The notes: generated by a model not told the origin, from the letters alone. 57,037 nucleotides of DNA from Halomonas sp. SpR1 (GCF_031010175.1 NZ_JAUAMB010000035.1:1-57037), one strand, 5' to 3'; positions 42,352 through 52,289 are shown, counted from the stretch's first letter. Numbers and translations: made by a program.

Positions 42352-44628
42352 TCAGGGCGCATCCGCCATTTCAGTCTCAGTGGAAAGATGCAGTTCACCC
42401 TCCTCTAGGCTTACGTGAACAATGCCGCCCTGGTCAGCCAGTTCGCCAAACAGAATCATCTCGGCTAGTGGCTTCTTCAGCTTCTCTTGAATGAGGCGCG
42501 CCATTGGTCGTGCGCCCATATCAGGATCGTAGCCTTTATCGGCCAGCCAATCCCGGGCCATATCGTCCACATCCAGCTGAACACGCTTCTCATCCAGCTG
42601 CGCCTGCAGTTCGATCAAGAACTTGTCGACGACATTGCGCACTATGGAAACCGGCAGCGAATGGAACTGAATGATGCCATCCAGACGGTTGCGGAACTCC
42701 GGCGAGAAGGTGCGGCGGATCACTTCCATGGCATCGGTAGAGTGATCTTGACTTTGGAAGCCAATTGAACGGCGCGATGCCTGCTCTGCACCGGCGTTGG
42801 AGGTCATGATCAGGATAACGTGGCGGAAGTCCGCTTCGCGGCCATTGTTATCCGTTAAACGACCGTGATCCATGACCTGCAGCAGCAGGTTAAAGACTTC
42901 CGGGTGCGCTTTCTCAATCTCATCCAACAGCAGTACGCAGTGTGGCTGCTTGGTAACCGCTTCGGTCAGCAGGCCACCCTGGTCGTAACCCACGTAACCA
43001 GGAGGCGCACCAATCAGGCGCGATACGGTGTGACGCTCCATGTACTCGGACATATCGAAGCGCACCAGCTCGATGCCCATGATATTCGCAAGCTGTTTGG
43101 CCACTTCCGTCTTACCCACACCGGTAGGGCCGGCAAACAGGAAGCTACCAACGGGCTTATCGGGGGATTTAAGCCCGGCCCGGGAGAGTTTAATAGCCGC
43201 GGAGAGGCTATCAATCGCTTCATCCTGCCCGAATACCAGCATTTTCAGGTCACGATCCAGCTTCTCGAGCAGTTTACGGTCAGAGCTCGATACACTCTTC
43301 GGCGGAATGCGCGCAATCGATGCCACCACGGCTTCCACTTGCTCGACATCGATGGTCTTGGCGCGAACTTCCGGAGGCAGTAGTCGCTGGTGCGCGCCTG
43401 CCTCGTCAATCACATCAATCGCTTTGTCAGGCAGGAAACGGTCGTTGATATAGCGATCCGCCAAACGTGCCGCACTCTCCAGCGCGCCATCGGTGTACTT
43501 CAGTTCGTGGTGCTCTTCAAAGCGTGAACGCAACCCTTTTAGGATTTTGATGGTGTCTTCAACCGAGGGCGCCATCACATCCACTTTTTGGAAGCGCCGC
43601 GCCAGGGCACGATCTTTCTCAAAGATACCGCGAAACTCTTGGAACGTGGTCGAGCCAATGCAGCGCAGCTCGCCCGAGGAGAGCAGCGGTTTGAGCAGGT
43701 TAGACGCGTCCATCACGCCACCCGACGCAGCACCAGCACCAATGACGGTATGGATCTCATCGATGAACAGCACAGCGTTAGGCTGTTTGCGTAGTTCGCT
43801 CAGCAGGCTCTTGAGACGTTTTTCAAAATCCCCACGGTACTTGGTGCCAGCCAGCAGCGCGCCCATGTCCAGCGAGTAGACCACCGCATCGGCAATCACG
43901 TCAGGCACGTCTTCTTCAACGATACGCTTGGCTAAGCCCTCGGCCACCGCAGTTTTACCCACCCCCGCTTCGCCGACTAACAATGGGTTATTTTTGCGCC
44001 GCCGAGCCAGAATTTGCACCACGCGTTCAAGCTCATGATCACGGCCAATTAGCGGATCAATTTTACCCAGCCGGGCTTGTTCGTTCAGGTTGGTAGCGTA
44101 GCCAGTCAATGGATGCGCGGCGCCCTCGTTACCACCCTCTTCCGCGTCTTCACTCTCGGATGAAGAGGGAGCGGGAGACGGGCCGTGACCAGCCACTTTG
44201 GAGATGCCGTGGGCGATGTAGTTGACCGCATCGACCCGTGCAACGCTCTGTTGCTTAAGGAAGTAAACCGCCTGGCTCTCTTGTTCGGAGAAAATCGCCA
44301 CCAGCACATTGGCGCCGGACACTTCGCTTTTGCCAGATGACTGAACGTGGAAGACCGCCCGCTGTAAAACACGCTGAAAACCAAGCGTCGGCTGGGTCTC
44401 GCGATCACCCTGGCCTTCTGGGATCAGTGGCGTAGTCGAGTTAATAAAATCCTGCAGATCGGACCGCAGCTTGTCGAGGTTCGCCCCACAGGCCTTCAGT
44501 ACGTCTACCGCTGAGGCATTATCTAGCAACGCTAGCAGCAGGTGCTCAACGGTCATAAACTCATGGCGCTTGGAACGCGCCACGGTGAAGGCCGTGTTCA
44601 GGGTCATTTCAAGTTCTTTGCTCAGCAT
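42352..44628 (-). CDS. clpA: ATP-dependent Clp protease ATP-binding subunit ClpA
   Basis: 758 residues. N domain (1-145) for ClpS docking. First AAA+ module has Walker A GEAGVGKTAVAEG (about 219-231) and Walker B VLFIDEIH; the second has GPTGVGKTEVAK (about 497-508) and LLLDEIEKAHP. No middle coiled coil, so it is ClpA and not ClpB. The IGF-type ClpP loop is IGF in SRRSIGFQSQ (about 618). With ClpP it unfolds and degrades N-degron and ssrA substrates. It follows clpS on the minus strand. Confidence 0.96.
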   Translation of the reverse strand: MLSKELEMTLNTAFTVARSKRHEFMTVEHLLLALLDNASAVDVLKACGANLDKLRSDLQDFINSTTPLIPEGQGDRETQPTLGFQRVLQRAVFHVQSSGKSEVSGANVLVAIFSEQESQAVYFLKQQSVARVDAVNYIAHGISKVAGHGPSPAPSSSESEDAEEGGNEGAAHPLTGYATNLNEQARLGKIDPLIGRDHELERVVQILARRRKNNPLLVGEAGVGKTAVAEGLAKRIVEEDVPDVIADAVVYSLDMGALLAGTKYRGDFEKRLKSLLSELRKQPNAVLFIDEIHTVIGAGAASGGVMDASNLLKPLLSSGELRCIGSTTFQEFRGIFEKDRALARRFQKVDVMAPSVEDTIKILKGLRSRFEEHHELKYTDGALESAARLADRYINDRFLPDKAIDVIDEAGAHQRLLPPEVRAKTIDVEQVEAVVASIARIPPKSVSSSDRKLLEKLDRDLKMLVFGQDEAIDSLSAAIKLSRAGLKSPDKPVGSFLFAGPTGVGKTEVAKQLANIMGIELVRFDMSEYMERHTVSRLIGAPPGYVGYDQGGLLTEAVTKQPHCVLLLDEIEKAHPEVFNLLLQVMDHGRLTDNNGREADFRHVILIMTSNAGAEQASRRSIGFQSQDHSTDAMEVIRRTFSPEFRNRLDGIIQFHSLPVSIVRNVVDKFLIELQAQLDEKRVQLDVDDMARDWLADKGYDPDMGARPMARLIQEKLKKPLAEMILFGELADQGGIVHVSLEEGELHLSTETEMADAP

Positions 44629-44767
44629 GGCAGTCCCCTTTTCGCTACTACCTAGGGCGTATCGCCACCTAGGGCTTGCGTCGGATCAGTTTAATCGACC
44701 GGCACTCTCAACATCGGGTACAAATGGCACGGTTGCAAGCCTCGCCACCAATTATTTCTCAACGTTT

Positions 44768-45091
44768 CTAATTGGCGGCCTCAATATCACTTATCAACGG
44801 GTGCTCACACTCACGGGCATATTCATTGACTTGATAGCTTTTGGTTTCGGCTATATCGCGCGTAAACACGCCACAAGTGCCCTTTCCTTGGGTATGTACG
44901 GCGAGCATGACCTGAACGGCCGTCTCGCTATCCATATTAAAAAAATCCTGCAGCACTTCAATGACAAATTCCATAGGTGTGTAATCGTCATTGTGAAGTA
45001 CCACCTTATAAAGCGGCGGTTGAGCCAGCGCCGGTTCTGCTGACTGCACCGCTATATCACCATCTTCATCAGGCATATTTGGCCGTGTCAT
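44768..45091 (-). CDS. clpS: ClpS, ClpA adaptor for N-degron substrates
   Basis: 107 residues from the ATG at 45091, giving the usual length; longer in-frame starts up to 45169 add non-conserved sequence. The ribosome site is weak, so the start is uncertain. YKVVLHNDDYTPMEFVIEVL (about 28-47) is the N-degron pocket with Asn, Asp and Met. VHTQGKGTCGVFTRDIAETK (about 66-85) completes it, with the His that contacts the alpha-amino group. It delivers Leu/Phe/Trp/Tyr-ended proteins to ClpAP. clpA follows 139 bases later. Confidence 0.92.
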   Translation of the reverse strand: MTRPNMPDEDGDIAVQSAEPALAQPPLYKVVLHNDDYTPMEFVIEVLQDFFNMDSETAVQVMLAVHTQGKGTCGVFTRDIAETKSYQVNEYARECEHPLISDIEAAN

Positions 45092-45264
45092 CCCCGCAAG
45101 TACGGGCCGCAGGGCCAAGCATGAACTATTTTGGTTAGGCATAAGCAACACGGTTGGTTGTCTCAACACTGACCGATGGAAGTCTAAAGGCTATTGTCTA
45201 CTTTCAGACGCTGCCGATCAGCAAGGGTTCATGGAAAATACAAAATTAACATATTCGATAAGAC

Positions 45265-45296
45265 AAAAAACCCTCGCCCACCAGGGTGGGCGAGGG
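45265..45296 (-). terminator. Terminator between icd and clpS, minus strand
   Basis: On the minus strand CCCTCGCCCACC (45285-45296) pairs with GGTGGGCGAGGG (45271-45282), a perfect 12-bp stem with a tiny loop, followed by six T. It lies 73 bases after the icd stop. Confidence 0.9.
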
Positions 45297-45369
45297 GTGT
45301 CACAGCGTTTTCATGCGCTTTGCCCAGTGGGCCGCGCAGAGTACTTGTGAAACGCCTGTCTTGGCAGCG

Positions 45370-47607
45370 TTAGCCGTTTGCCACCATAGCAAGCGCTTCG
45401 TTAAGCGTTTTGCTCGGACGCATGACTTGGCTAGCCAACTCGCCGTTCGGGTGATAATAGCCTTTAAGATCAACAGGCTGCCCTTGAACGCCATTGAGTT
45501 CATCAATGATTGTCGCTTCATTAGCTTTCAGCGTTTCCACCAGGCGGGCAAAACGTGTTTTCAATTCAGCGTCTTGATCTTGAGCCGCCAACGCTTCTGC
45601 CCAGTATAACGCCAGGTAGAAATGGCTGCCTCGGTTGTCCAACTCACCCACTTTGCGTGAAGGCGACTTGTTGCTTTCGAGGAACTTGCCGTTTGCTTCA
45701 TCCAGCGCTTTCGCCAGCAGCTTAGCACGGTCGTTACCAAAGCGTTTAGCCAGGTGCTCCAAAGAGGCTACCAGTGCCAGGAACTCGCCAAGGCTGTCCC
45801 AGCGCAGATGATTCTCTTCCAGCAGTTGCTGAACGTGCTTGGGTGCGGAGCCACCGGCACCGGTTTCAAACAGACCACCGCCATCCATCAGGGGAACGAT
45901 AGAGAGCATCTTAGCACTGGTGCCCAGCTCAAGAATCGGGAATAGATCCGTCAGGTAATCGCGCAGGATGTTACCCGTCACTGAGATGGTATCAAGGCCA
46001 CGAATCACACGCTCTAGCGTGTAACGCATTGCCCGAACCTGGGACATGATATGAATTTCCAGCCCATCGGTGTCGTGATCCTTGAGGTACGTTTTGACCT
46101 TTTTGATCAGCTCGTTCTCATGCGGGCGGTATGGGTCGAGCCAGAACACCGTCGGCATACCAGAATCACGGCAGCGCTCTACTGCCAGCTTGACCCAGTC
46201 GCGAATCGGCGCGTCCTTGACTTGGCACATCCGCCAGATATCACCCTGCTCCACATTCTGCGTCAGCAGCACCTCACCCGTGTCCAGATCGGTGATATTG
46301 GCAACACCATCTTCCGGAATTTCAAAGGTCTTGTCGTGGGAGCCGTACTCTTCGGCTTTTTGCGCCATCAAGCCAACATTGGGTACGGTGCCCATGGTCG
46401 CTGGATCAAAAGCACCGTGCCATTTACAGAAATTGATCATTTCCTGGTAAATACGCGCGAATGTAGACTCGGGCATAACGGCCTTAACGTCCTTAAGACG
46501 ACCGTCACCGCCGTACATCTTGCCTCCGGCACGAATCATCGCCGGCATTGAAGCGTCCACAATCACATCGCTGGGCGAGTGGAAGTTGGTGATACCACGC
46601 GCCGAATCCACCATTGCCAACTCTGGGCGCTTTTCATGGCACGCGTGCAAGTCGCTGATGATTTCATCGCGCTGTGATTCTGACAACGTCTCGATCTTCT
46701 CGTAGAGATTGGCGATGCCATTATTGACGTCGACACCCAGCTCTTTGAACAACTCACCGTGTTTCTCAAAGGCGTCTTTGTAAAAAATCTTGATACAGTG
46801 GCCAAACACAATCGGGTGTGAAACCTTCATCATCGTCGCTTTTACGTGCAACGAGAACATCACGCCAGACTTGCGGGCATCTTCTATTTCCTGCTCGTAG
46901 AATTCGAGCAAGGCTTTTTTGCTCATGAACATACTGTCGATGATCTCGCCTTCGAGTAGCGGGATATTCGACTTGAGCACCTGGGTTTGGCCACTCTTGG
47001 TGGTCAGTTCCATCTTCACATTGCGCGCACGATCCAGCGTTATCGACTTTTCACCGTCGTAGAAATCGCCCTTATGCATGTGGGAAACGTGGCTACGCGA
47101 GGCCTGACTCCACTCACCCATCGAGTGAGGGTATTTTCGCGCGTACTCTTTGACGGCCTTCGGCGCACGACGGTCAGAGTTACCTTCACGCAACACTGGG
47201 TTAACCGCGCTGCCTTTGACTTTGTCGTAGCGCGCTTTGATATCTTTCTCTTCGTCGGTGCTTGGCTCGTCAGGATACTCCGGCAGCGGGTAGCCCTGCT
47301 CTTGCAGTTCTTTGATAACTGCCCGCAGCTGCGGCATGGAAGCACTGATATTGGGCAATTTGATGATATTGGCTTCCGGAACCCTGGCCAGTGCACCCAA
47401 TTCAGCCAAGTGATCCTCAATGCGCTGTTCTTCAGTTAAATAATCGGGGAATAAAGCGAGAACACGGGCCGCCAGGGAGATATCCCGGGTTTCCACTTCA
47501 ATGCCAGCAGCGTCGGTAAAGGCGTCAATAATTGGAAGCAAAGAGTATGTTGCGAGCGCAGGCGCCTCGTCGGTGAGCGTGTAAATGATCTTCGGCGTTT
47601 TAGACAT
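45370..47607 (-). CDS. icd: NADP-dependent isocitrate dehydrogenase, monomeric type
   Basis: 745 residues, matching the monomeric IDH class and unrelated to the E. coli dimeric enzyme. TDEAPALATYSLLPI is the class start. LREGNSDRRAPKAVKEYARK (about 132-151) binds isocitrate, and DSARGITNFHSPSDVIVDASMPAMIR (in two parts) plus FWLDPYRPHENE bind metal and cofactor. It makes 2-oxoglutarate and NADPH. aceA, which competes for the same substrate, is about 7 kb away. Single gene with a good terminator. Confidence 0.97.
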   Translation of the reverse strand: MSKTPKIIYTLTDEAPALATYSLLPIIDAFTDAAGIEVETRDISLAARVLALFPDYLTEEQRIEDHLAELGALARVPEANIIKLPNISASMPQLRAVIKELQEQGYPLPEYPDEPSTDEEKDIKARYDKVKGSAVNPVLREGNSDRRAPKAVKEYARKYPHSMGEWSQASRSHVSHMHKGDFYDGEKSITLDRARNVKMELTTKSGQTQVLKSNIPLLEGEIIDSMFMSKKALLEFYEQEIEDARKSGVMFSLHVKATMMKVSHPIVFGHCIKIFYKDAFEKHGELFKELGVDVNNGIANLYEKIETLSESQRDEIISDLHACHEKRPELAMVDSARGITNFHSPSDVIVDASMPAMIRAGGKMYGGDGRLKDVKAVMPESTFARIYQEMINFCKWHGAFDPATMGTVPNVGLMAQKAEEYGSHDKTFEIPEDGVANITDLDTGEVLLTQNVEQGDIWRMCQVKDAPIRDWVKLAVERCRDSGMPTVFWLDPYRPHENELIKKVKTYLKDHDTDGLEIHIMSQVRAMRYTLERVIRGLDTISVTGNILRDYLTDLFPILELGTSAKMLSIVPLMDGGGLFETGAGGSAPKHVQQLLEENHLRWDSLGEFLALVASLEHLAKRFGNDRAKLLAKALDEANGKFLESNKSPSRKVGELDNRGSHFYLALYWAEALAAQDQDAELKTRFARLVETLKANEATIIDELNGVQGQPVDLKGYYHPNGELASQVMRPSKTLNEALAMVANG

Positions 47608-47851
47608 TTTGCGTTAACCTCTTTTCTATCGCTGTGATTATAAAGACCCTGAGCAACGCGACTCATTCAACGAGAGACCATGCCGCGAAGCAGGCGGGGT
47701 CGTTTTATTTGGCTTTCTAGGTTATTGATCGATGGTTGTTGAGCTGGTTATTGGGATAGCTGTTGAAACGACTTTTGAAAAGTATACCAGCGCAGCATTT
47801 TAATCGCATGAGAGATTGTCGACAAATCAAGGGCAACCCCATAAAGAGATC

Positions 47852-48496
47852 ATGAGTACCTTATATTTACTGCACAAACCCTATCGTATGCTCTCTCAGT
47901 TTACCGACAAACAGGCTCGCGCCACATTAGCCGATGTTATTACGGTGCCAGGGGTGTACGCCGCCGGACGCCTTGATTACGACTCAGAGGGTCTGCTACT
48001 GCTCAGTGATGACGGCGAATTGATTCACCGCATCTCTCACCCGCGTTACAAGCAGCCCAAAACCTACTGGGCTCAAGTAGAAGGTGAGATTAGTGACGCA
48101 GCGCTGAAAGCGCTACGTCAAGGGGTGGCGCTGAAAGATGGCCCAACGCAGCCAGCCAAGGCTCGTCGAATAGATCCCCCGACGATTGCGCCGCGCCAAC
48201 CCGACATCGACCCCAAACGCCACCCGTCGACTAGCTGGCTGGAGCTCACCATCAGCGAAGGCCGTAACCGCCAAGTGCGCCGCATGACCGCCCACGTCGG
48301 CTTTCCAACCCTGCGTTTGATTCGTGCGGCCATTGGCCCCTGGCGGCTGGATGGTTTAGCCCCTGGCGAATGGCGCAAAGAGACCCTGCACGCGCCCCGG
48401 CCCGCCAATGCGCCCCCTGGTCGGGGAGTAGGACAGCGAGTAGCGCAGCAGAAAAATCAGCGCGCACGGCCCACCACCAAACGCAGGAAACCCTGA
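47852..48496 (+). CDS. rluE: 23S rRNA pseudouridine synthase RluE-like
   Basis: 214 residues from the ATG at 47852, with AAAGAG just upstream; an earlier in-frame ATG (47816) lacks a site. AAGRLDYDSEGLLLLSDDG (about 34-52) holds the catalytic Asp. EGRNRQVRRMTAHVGFPTLRLIR (two parts) is the RsuA-type motif II. LHKPYRMLSQFTDKQAR matches RluE, which modifies 23S U2457. The tail is basic and unconserved. It overlaps nudJ by one base (TGATG). Confidence 0.9.
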   Translation: MSTLYLLHKPYRMLSQFTDKQARATLADVITVPGVYAAGRLDYDSEGLLLLSDDGELIHRISHPRYKQPKTYWAQVEGEISDAALKALRQGVALKDGPTQPAKARRIDPPTIAPRQPDIDPKRHPSTSWLELTISEGRNRQVRRMTAHVGFPTLRLIRAAIGPWRLDGLAPGEWRKETLHAPRPANAPPGRGVGQRVAQQKNQRARPTTKRRKP

Positions 48497-48936
48497 TGAG
48501 CCTTATTCGTAGCACGGCAGCCTGCGTGATTCAGCAGGGCCAGCGCTTTTTGCTGGTGGAAGAGCATCGCGGCGGCCCGCAAAGCGTGTTTAATCAGCCC
48601 GCTGGGCATATTGAACCCGGCGAAGGCCCCATCAGAGCAATTCTGCGCGAGGTAGTGGAAGAGACTGCCTGGCAGGTATCACTTACCGGGTATCTGGGCC
48701 TGTATGTTTTTCATACCGGCGCTGGAGAAACGTTCCATAGCCACGGGTTCATTGCTGAGCCGCTTCAGCAACTCGACCTTCCCCTCGACCCGGATATTTT
48801 CGCCACCCACTGGCTTACCGTTGAGCAGATACGGTCGCTCGAGCAGCAGGCGCGCCTGCGCAGCCCGCTAGTGCTTAAACGCATTGAAGACGCACTCAGC
48901 GAGCAGTGTTACCCGCTGGCAGTGATTCGCGAGTGA
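48496..48936 (+). CDS. nudJ: NUDIX hydrolase NudJ-like
   Basis: 146 residues. The Nudix box GHIEPGEGPIRAILREVVEE (about 33-52) has all metal-binding Glu residues. The usual Gly after EEx is Ala (EETAW). FLLVEEHRGGPQSVFNQPAGH and LRSPLVLKRIEDAL resemble NudJ, a phosphatase for thiamine pyrophosphate and nucleoside triphosphates. It overlaps the rluE stop by one base and precedes mnmA, an order seen in many gammaproteobacteria. Confidence 0.9.
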   Translation: MSLIRSTAACVIQQGQRFLLVEEHRGGPQSVFNQPAGHIEPGEGPIRAILREVVEETAWQVSLTGYLGLYVFHTGAGETFHSHGFIAEPLQQLDLPLDPDIFATHWLTVEQIRSLEQQARLRSPLVLKRIEDALSEQCYPLAVIRE

Positions 48937-48965
48937 AGCACTCGAAGGCATTCCCTCCCATCGTG

Positions 48966-48971
48966 TATAAT
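48966..48971 (+). promoter_or_regulatory. -10 box of mnmA
   Basis: A perfect TATAAT preceded by GTG and followed by CCCCGCCC lies 38 bases before the mnmA start. No clear -35 is seen, which may reflect an extended or weak promoter. Leader length would be about 30 bases. Confidence 0.45.
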
Positions 48972-49009
48972 CCCCGCCCAATTGCACACTACTTCTACTG
49001 AGGATGCCT

Positions 49010-50200
49010 ATGTCATCCAATACCGGGTCATCCAATACCGAGTCATCCAGCACTGGCTCAACCACTACCGAAACCTCTGCTAACGGCAAAGTGATTGTCG
49101 GTATGTCCGGCGGCGTGGACTCGTCCGTTTCTGCCCTTCTCCTTATGCAGCAAGGCTATGAGGTGGAAGGTCTGTTTATGAAAAATTGGGATGAAGACGA
49201 CGGCACCGAGTACTGTACGGCCAAAGAGGATCTCGCCGACGCCGAGGCGGTCTGCGCAAAGCTCGGCATTAAGCTGCACACCGCTAATTTTGCCGCGGAG
49301 TATTGGGATAACGTCTTTGAGCACTTTTTAGCCGAATACAAAGCGGGCCGCACACCCAACCCGGATATTCTGTGTAACCGGGAGATCAAGTTTAAGGTGT
49401 TCCTTGAGTACGCCGAAATGCTCGGGGCTAGCAAAATCGCCACCGGCCACTATGTTCGTCAAGGGCATGTCCGCCAAGGCATGAGCGAAAGTCGCCCCCG
49501 CCTGCTTAAAGGCCTGGATGGCAATAAAGATCAAAGCTACTTCCTGCATGCGGTGCCGGAAGCCGCGATTGCACGCACCCTGTTCCCCGTGGGTGAGCTG
49601 GAAAAACCTGCCGTGCGCGCCTTGGCTGAACAGCATGGACTGGTTACCGCCAAGAAAAAGGACTCCACAGGCATCTGCTTTATCGGCGAGCGGCGCTTTC
49701 GCGACTTCCTGCAGCAGTACCTACCCGCCCAGCCCGGCAGCATTGAAACGCCGGATGGCGATGTGATTGGCCAACATATGGGGCTGATGTACTACACCCT
49801 GGGCCAGCGCCAGGGCCTTGGGATTGGCGGGCTTTCCAACTATTCAGAAGAGCCCTGGTACGTGGCGGCAAAAGATCTTGATCGCAATGTACTGATCGCG
49901 GTGCAGGGTAAGCACGATCAACTGCTCTACTCCGATACATTAGCCACCGAGGCGATGGACTGGGTCGCCGGTGAGCCGCCGGCTCAACAGGGTCGCTTTA
50001 CCGCTAAGACCCGCTATCGGCAAAGCGACTGCAGCTGTGAAATGCGCGTGCTGCCCGACGGCGGCGTTGAGGTCACTTTCGACGACCCACAGTGGGCGGT
50101 TACCCCAGGCCAGTCACTAGTACTTTACGATGGCGATATTTGCTTGGGAGGCGGCGTTATCCGGGCCACCTGGAAGAAAACCACGGAGGCCGCCGCATGA
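49010..50200 (+). CDS. mnmA: tRNA-specific 2-thiouridylase MnmA
   Basis: 396 residues from the ATG at 49010. GAGG (49000-49003) is well spaced for it and too close to the ATG at 49004. GMSGGVDSSVSALLL (about 31-45) is the PP-loop. The catalytic Cys pair is in DILCNREIKF (about 120-129) and STGICFIGERRF (about 219-230). The first 25 residues are a Ser/Thr/Asn repeat not usual in the family. It makes the 2-thio group of wobble uridine. Overlaps hflD by four bases. Confidence 0.96.
   Translation: MSSNTGSSNTESSSTGSTTTETSANGKVIVGMSGGVDSSVSALLLMQQGYEVEGLFMKNWDEDDGTEYCTAKEDLADAEAVCAKLGIKLHTANFAAEYWDNVFEHFLAEYKAGRTPNPDILCNREIKFKVFLEYAEMLGASKIATGHYVRQGHVRQGMSESRPRLLKGLDGNKDQSYFLHAVPEAAIARTLFPVGELEKPAVRALAEQHGLVTAKKKDSTGICFIGERRFRDFLQQYLPAQPGSIETPDGDVIGQHMGLMYYTLGQRQGLGIGGLSNYSEEPWYVAAKDLDRNVLIAVQGKHDQLLYSDTLATEAMDWVAGEPPAQQGRFTAKTRYRQSDCSCEMRVLPDGGVEVTFDDPQWAVTPGQSLVLYDGDICLGGGVIRATWKKTTEAAA
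49013..49072 (+). repeat. 15-bp tandem repeats at the start of mnmA
   Basis: Four in-frame units of 15 bases (first TCATCCAATACCGGG, then two or three decaying copies) encode SSNTG, SSNTE, SSSTG, STTTE-like peptides. Copy-number change would stay in frame. Confidence 0.8.
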
Positions 50201-50838
50201 ATCCCACCACCCCGATTCATCGCGCTCCCGACTCCCCGGCCGCCCGCCAAGCGCTTGCTTTGGCGGGCGTGTTTCAGGCCGCTAGCCTGGTTGACGAGCT
50301 CGCCCGCACAGGCCAAGTCGACCCCCGCGCCTGGGAAACGCTGATTGAGGCCACCGTTGATACTAATCCAGCAAGTTTCGAAGCGATTTATGGCGGGCAC
50401 CCCAATAACCTTCGTCGGGGCCTGGATACCTTAGAAGCCCTGGTAGGTCGCAAACAGGCGAACCCGGTGGTACTGCGTTACGGTTTTTCGCTGCTGATGC
50501 TGATGAATAAGCTGCGCACCAATAACGACATGATGGATACGCTGGGGCAAAAATTAACCCGTATTCAGGGGCAGGCTGAACACTTCGGCACTACCCATGA
50601 AAACGTGGTCGCCAGCCTAGGGGAAGCTTACCAGGAGACCATCTCCACGTTTAAAACCCGTATTGTGGTGCAGGGCGACCCGTCGCTACTGCAGAGCCGC
50701 ATGATGCCCGAGCGCGTGCGCGCCTGTTTAATGGCAGGCATCCGCTTTGGGCTACTGTGGCACCAGCAAGGTGGGCGACGCTGGAAGCTGGTATTCCAGC
50801 GTAAAGCGCTACGCCGGGCGCTGGACAGCCTCAGTTAA
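50197..50838 (+). CDS. hflD: High-frequency lysogenisation protein HflD homologue
   Basis: 213 residues from the ATG at 50197, which overlaps the mnmA stop (ATGA). An earlier in-frame start at 50092 lies inside mnmA and is unlikely. LALAGVFQAASLVDELARTG near the start and GQAEHFGTTHENVVASLGEAYQETISTFK are conserved in HflD (YcfC), a peripheral membrane protein; its cellular role beyond the lambda CII effect is unclear. mnmA-hflD-purB is the standard order. Confidence 0.93.
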   Translation: MNPTTPIHRAPDSPAARQALALAGVFQAASLVDELARTGQVDPRAWETLIEATVDTNPASFEAIYGGHPNNLRRGLDTLEALVGRKQANPVVLRYGFSLLMLMNKLRTNNDMMDTLGQKLTRIQGQAEHFGTTHENVVASLGEAYQETISTFKTRIVVQGDPSLLQSRMMPERVRACLMAGIRFGLLWHQQGGRRWKLVFQRKALRRALDSLS

Positions 50839-50903
50839 GCCACTATTTAATCGATTAACCTGCTCTCGACTAATTTTCTTTCGAACCTCCTGGAAACGAT
50901 GCC

Positions 50904-52289
50904 ATGCAACTCTCCGCTTTGACCGCCCTTTCCCCCGTCGATGGCCGCTACGCCTCTAAAGCCGCCGCCCTGCGCGAACATTTCAGTGAATTCGGCCTGA
51001 TCCGCGCCCGTGTGATTGTGGAAGTTCGCTGGCTACAGCGTCTGGCTGAACACGCGCAAATTATCGAAGTACCGAGACTCTCCGCTGAAGCTACGGCGTT
51101 TCTAGAGCAGTTGATTCGTGAGTTTTCGCTTGAAGACGCCGAACGCATCAAAGAGATCGAGCGCACCACCAACCATGACGTCAAGGCGGTGGAGTATTTC
51201 CTCAAAGAGAAAATTGCCAATCAAGCCGAGCTGCATGCGGTCACTGAGTTCATTCACTTCGCCTGCACCAGTGAGGATATCAACAACCTCTCTTACGGCG
51301 TGATGCTCAGCGATGGCCTGAACGCCATGCTACCCACCATGCACGAAGTGGCTGATGAAATCGGCAAATTAGCCATTGCCCATGCCGCCCAGCCGATGCT
51401 TTCCCGCACTCACGGGCAAACGGCGACGCCCACCACGCTGGGTAAAGAGATGGCCAATGTGGCTTACCGCCTCAAGCGCCAGCTTAAGCAGATTGAAGCG
51501 GTGGAAGTGCTGGGCAAGATCAATGGCGCCGTGGGCAATTACAACGCTCACCTGACCACCTACCCGGAAATTGACTGGGAAGCCAACGCGCGTACCTTCG
51601 TGGAAGGCCTGGGGTTAACCTTTAACCCTTACACCACCCAGATCGAGCCCCACGACTATATCGCCGAACTGTTTGACGCCATTTGCCGCTTCAATACGAT
51701 CCTGATCGACTTCGATCGCGACGTATGGGGCTATATTTCATTGGGCTACTTCAAGCAGCGCACGGTGGAGGGCGAAATTGGCTCATCGACCATGCCGCAC
51801 AAAGTTAACCCGATCGACTTTGAAAACTCCGAGGGCAACCTGGGCCTGGCCAATGCGGTGCTCAGCCATCTCGCCCAGAAGCTGCCCATCTCGCGCTGGC
51901 AGCGTGACCTGACCGACTCCACCGTGCTGCGTAATCTGGGCGTGGGCCTAGCCTATGGTTTGATTGCTTACCATGCCAGCCTGAAAGGCATCAGCAAGCT
52001 GGAAGCCAATCCCGAGCGTTTAGAGGCTGACCTGGACAACAGCTGGGAAGTGCTTGCCGAGCCAATCCAAACGGTGATGCGCCGCTACGGCATCGAAAAG
52101 CCCTACGAAAAACTCAAGCAGTTGACCCGTGGCAAGCGTATTGACCAGGCGGGCTTTGCGGCGTTTATTGATACCCTGGAACTGCCTGGCGAGGTCAAAA
52201 CCGAGTTGAAGGCGCTCTCACCAGCCAACTATATTGGTAATGCCCAGGCCCAGGCCGAAGCATTGACGCAACAATTAAACTCTTTATAA
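50904..52289 (+). CDS. purB: Adenylosuccinate lyase PurB
   Basis: 461 residues. Two steps of purine synthesis (SAICAR and adenylosuccinate cleavage). LTALSPVDGRYASK starts as in E. coli. The catalytic His is in SRTHGQTATPTTLGKE (about 168-183) and the flexible Ser loop with SSTMPHKVNPIDFENSEGN (about 295-313) is the fumarase-superfamily signature. It follows hflD by 65 bases. Confidence 0.97.
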   Translation: MQLSALTALSPVDGRYASKAAALREHFSEFGLIRARVIVEVRWLQRLAEHAQIIEVPRLSAEATAFLEQLIREFSLEDAERIKEIERTTNHDVKAVEYFLKEKIANQAELHAVTEFIHFACTSEDINNLSYGVMLSDGLNAMLPTMHEVADEIGKLAIAHAAQPMLSRTHGQTATPTTLGKEMANVAYRLKRQLKQIEAVEVLGKINGAVGNYNAHLTTYPEIDWEANARTFVEGLGLTFNPYTTQIEPHDYIAELFDAICRFNTILIDFDRDVWGYISLGYFKQRTVEGEIGSSTMPHKVNPIDFENSEGNLGLANAVLSHLAQKLPISRWQRDLTDSTVLRNLGVGLAYGLIAYHASLKGISKLEANPERLEADLDNSWEVLAEPIQTVMRRYGIEKPYEKLKQLTRGKRIDQAGFAAFIDTLELPGEVKTELKALSPANYIGNAQAQAEALTQQLNSL

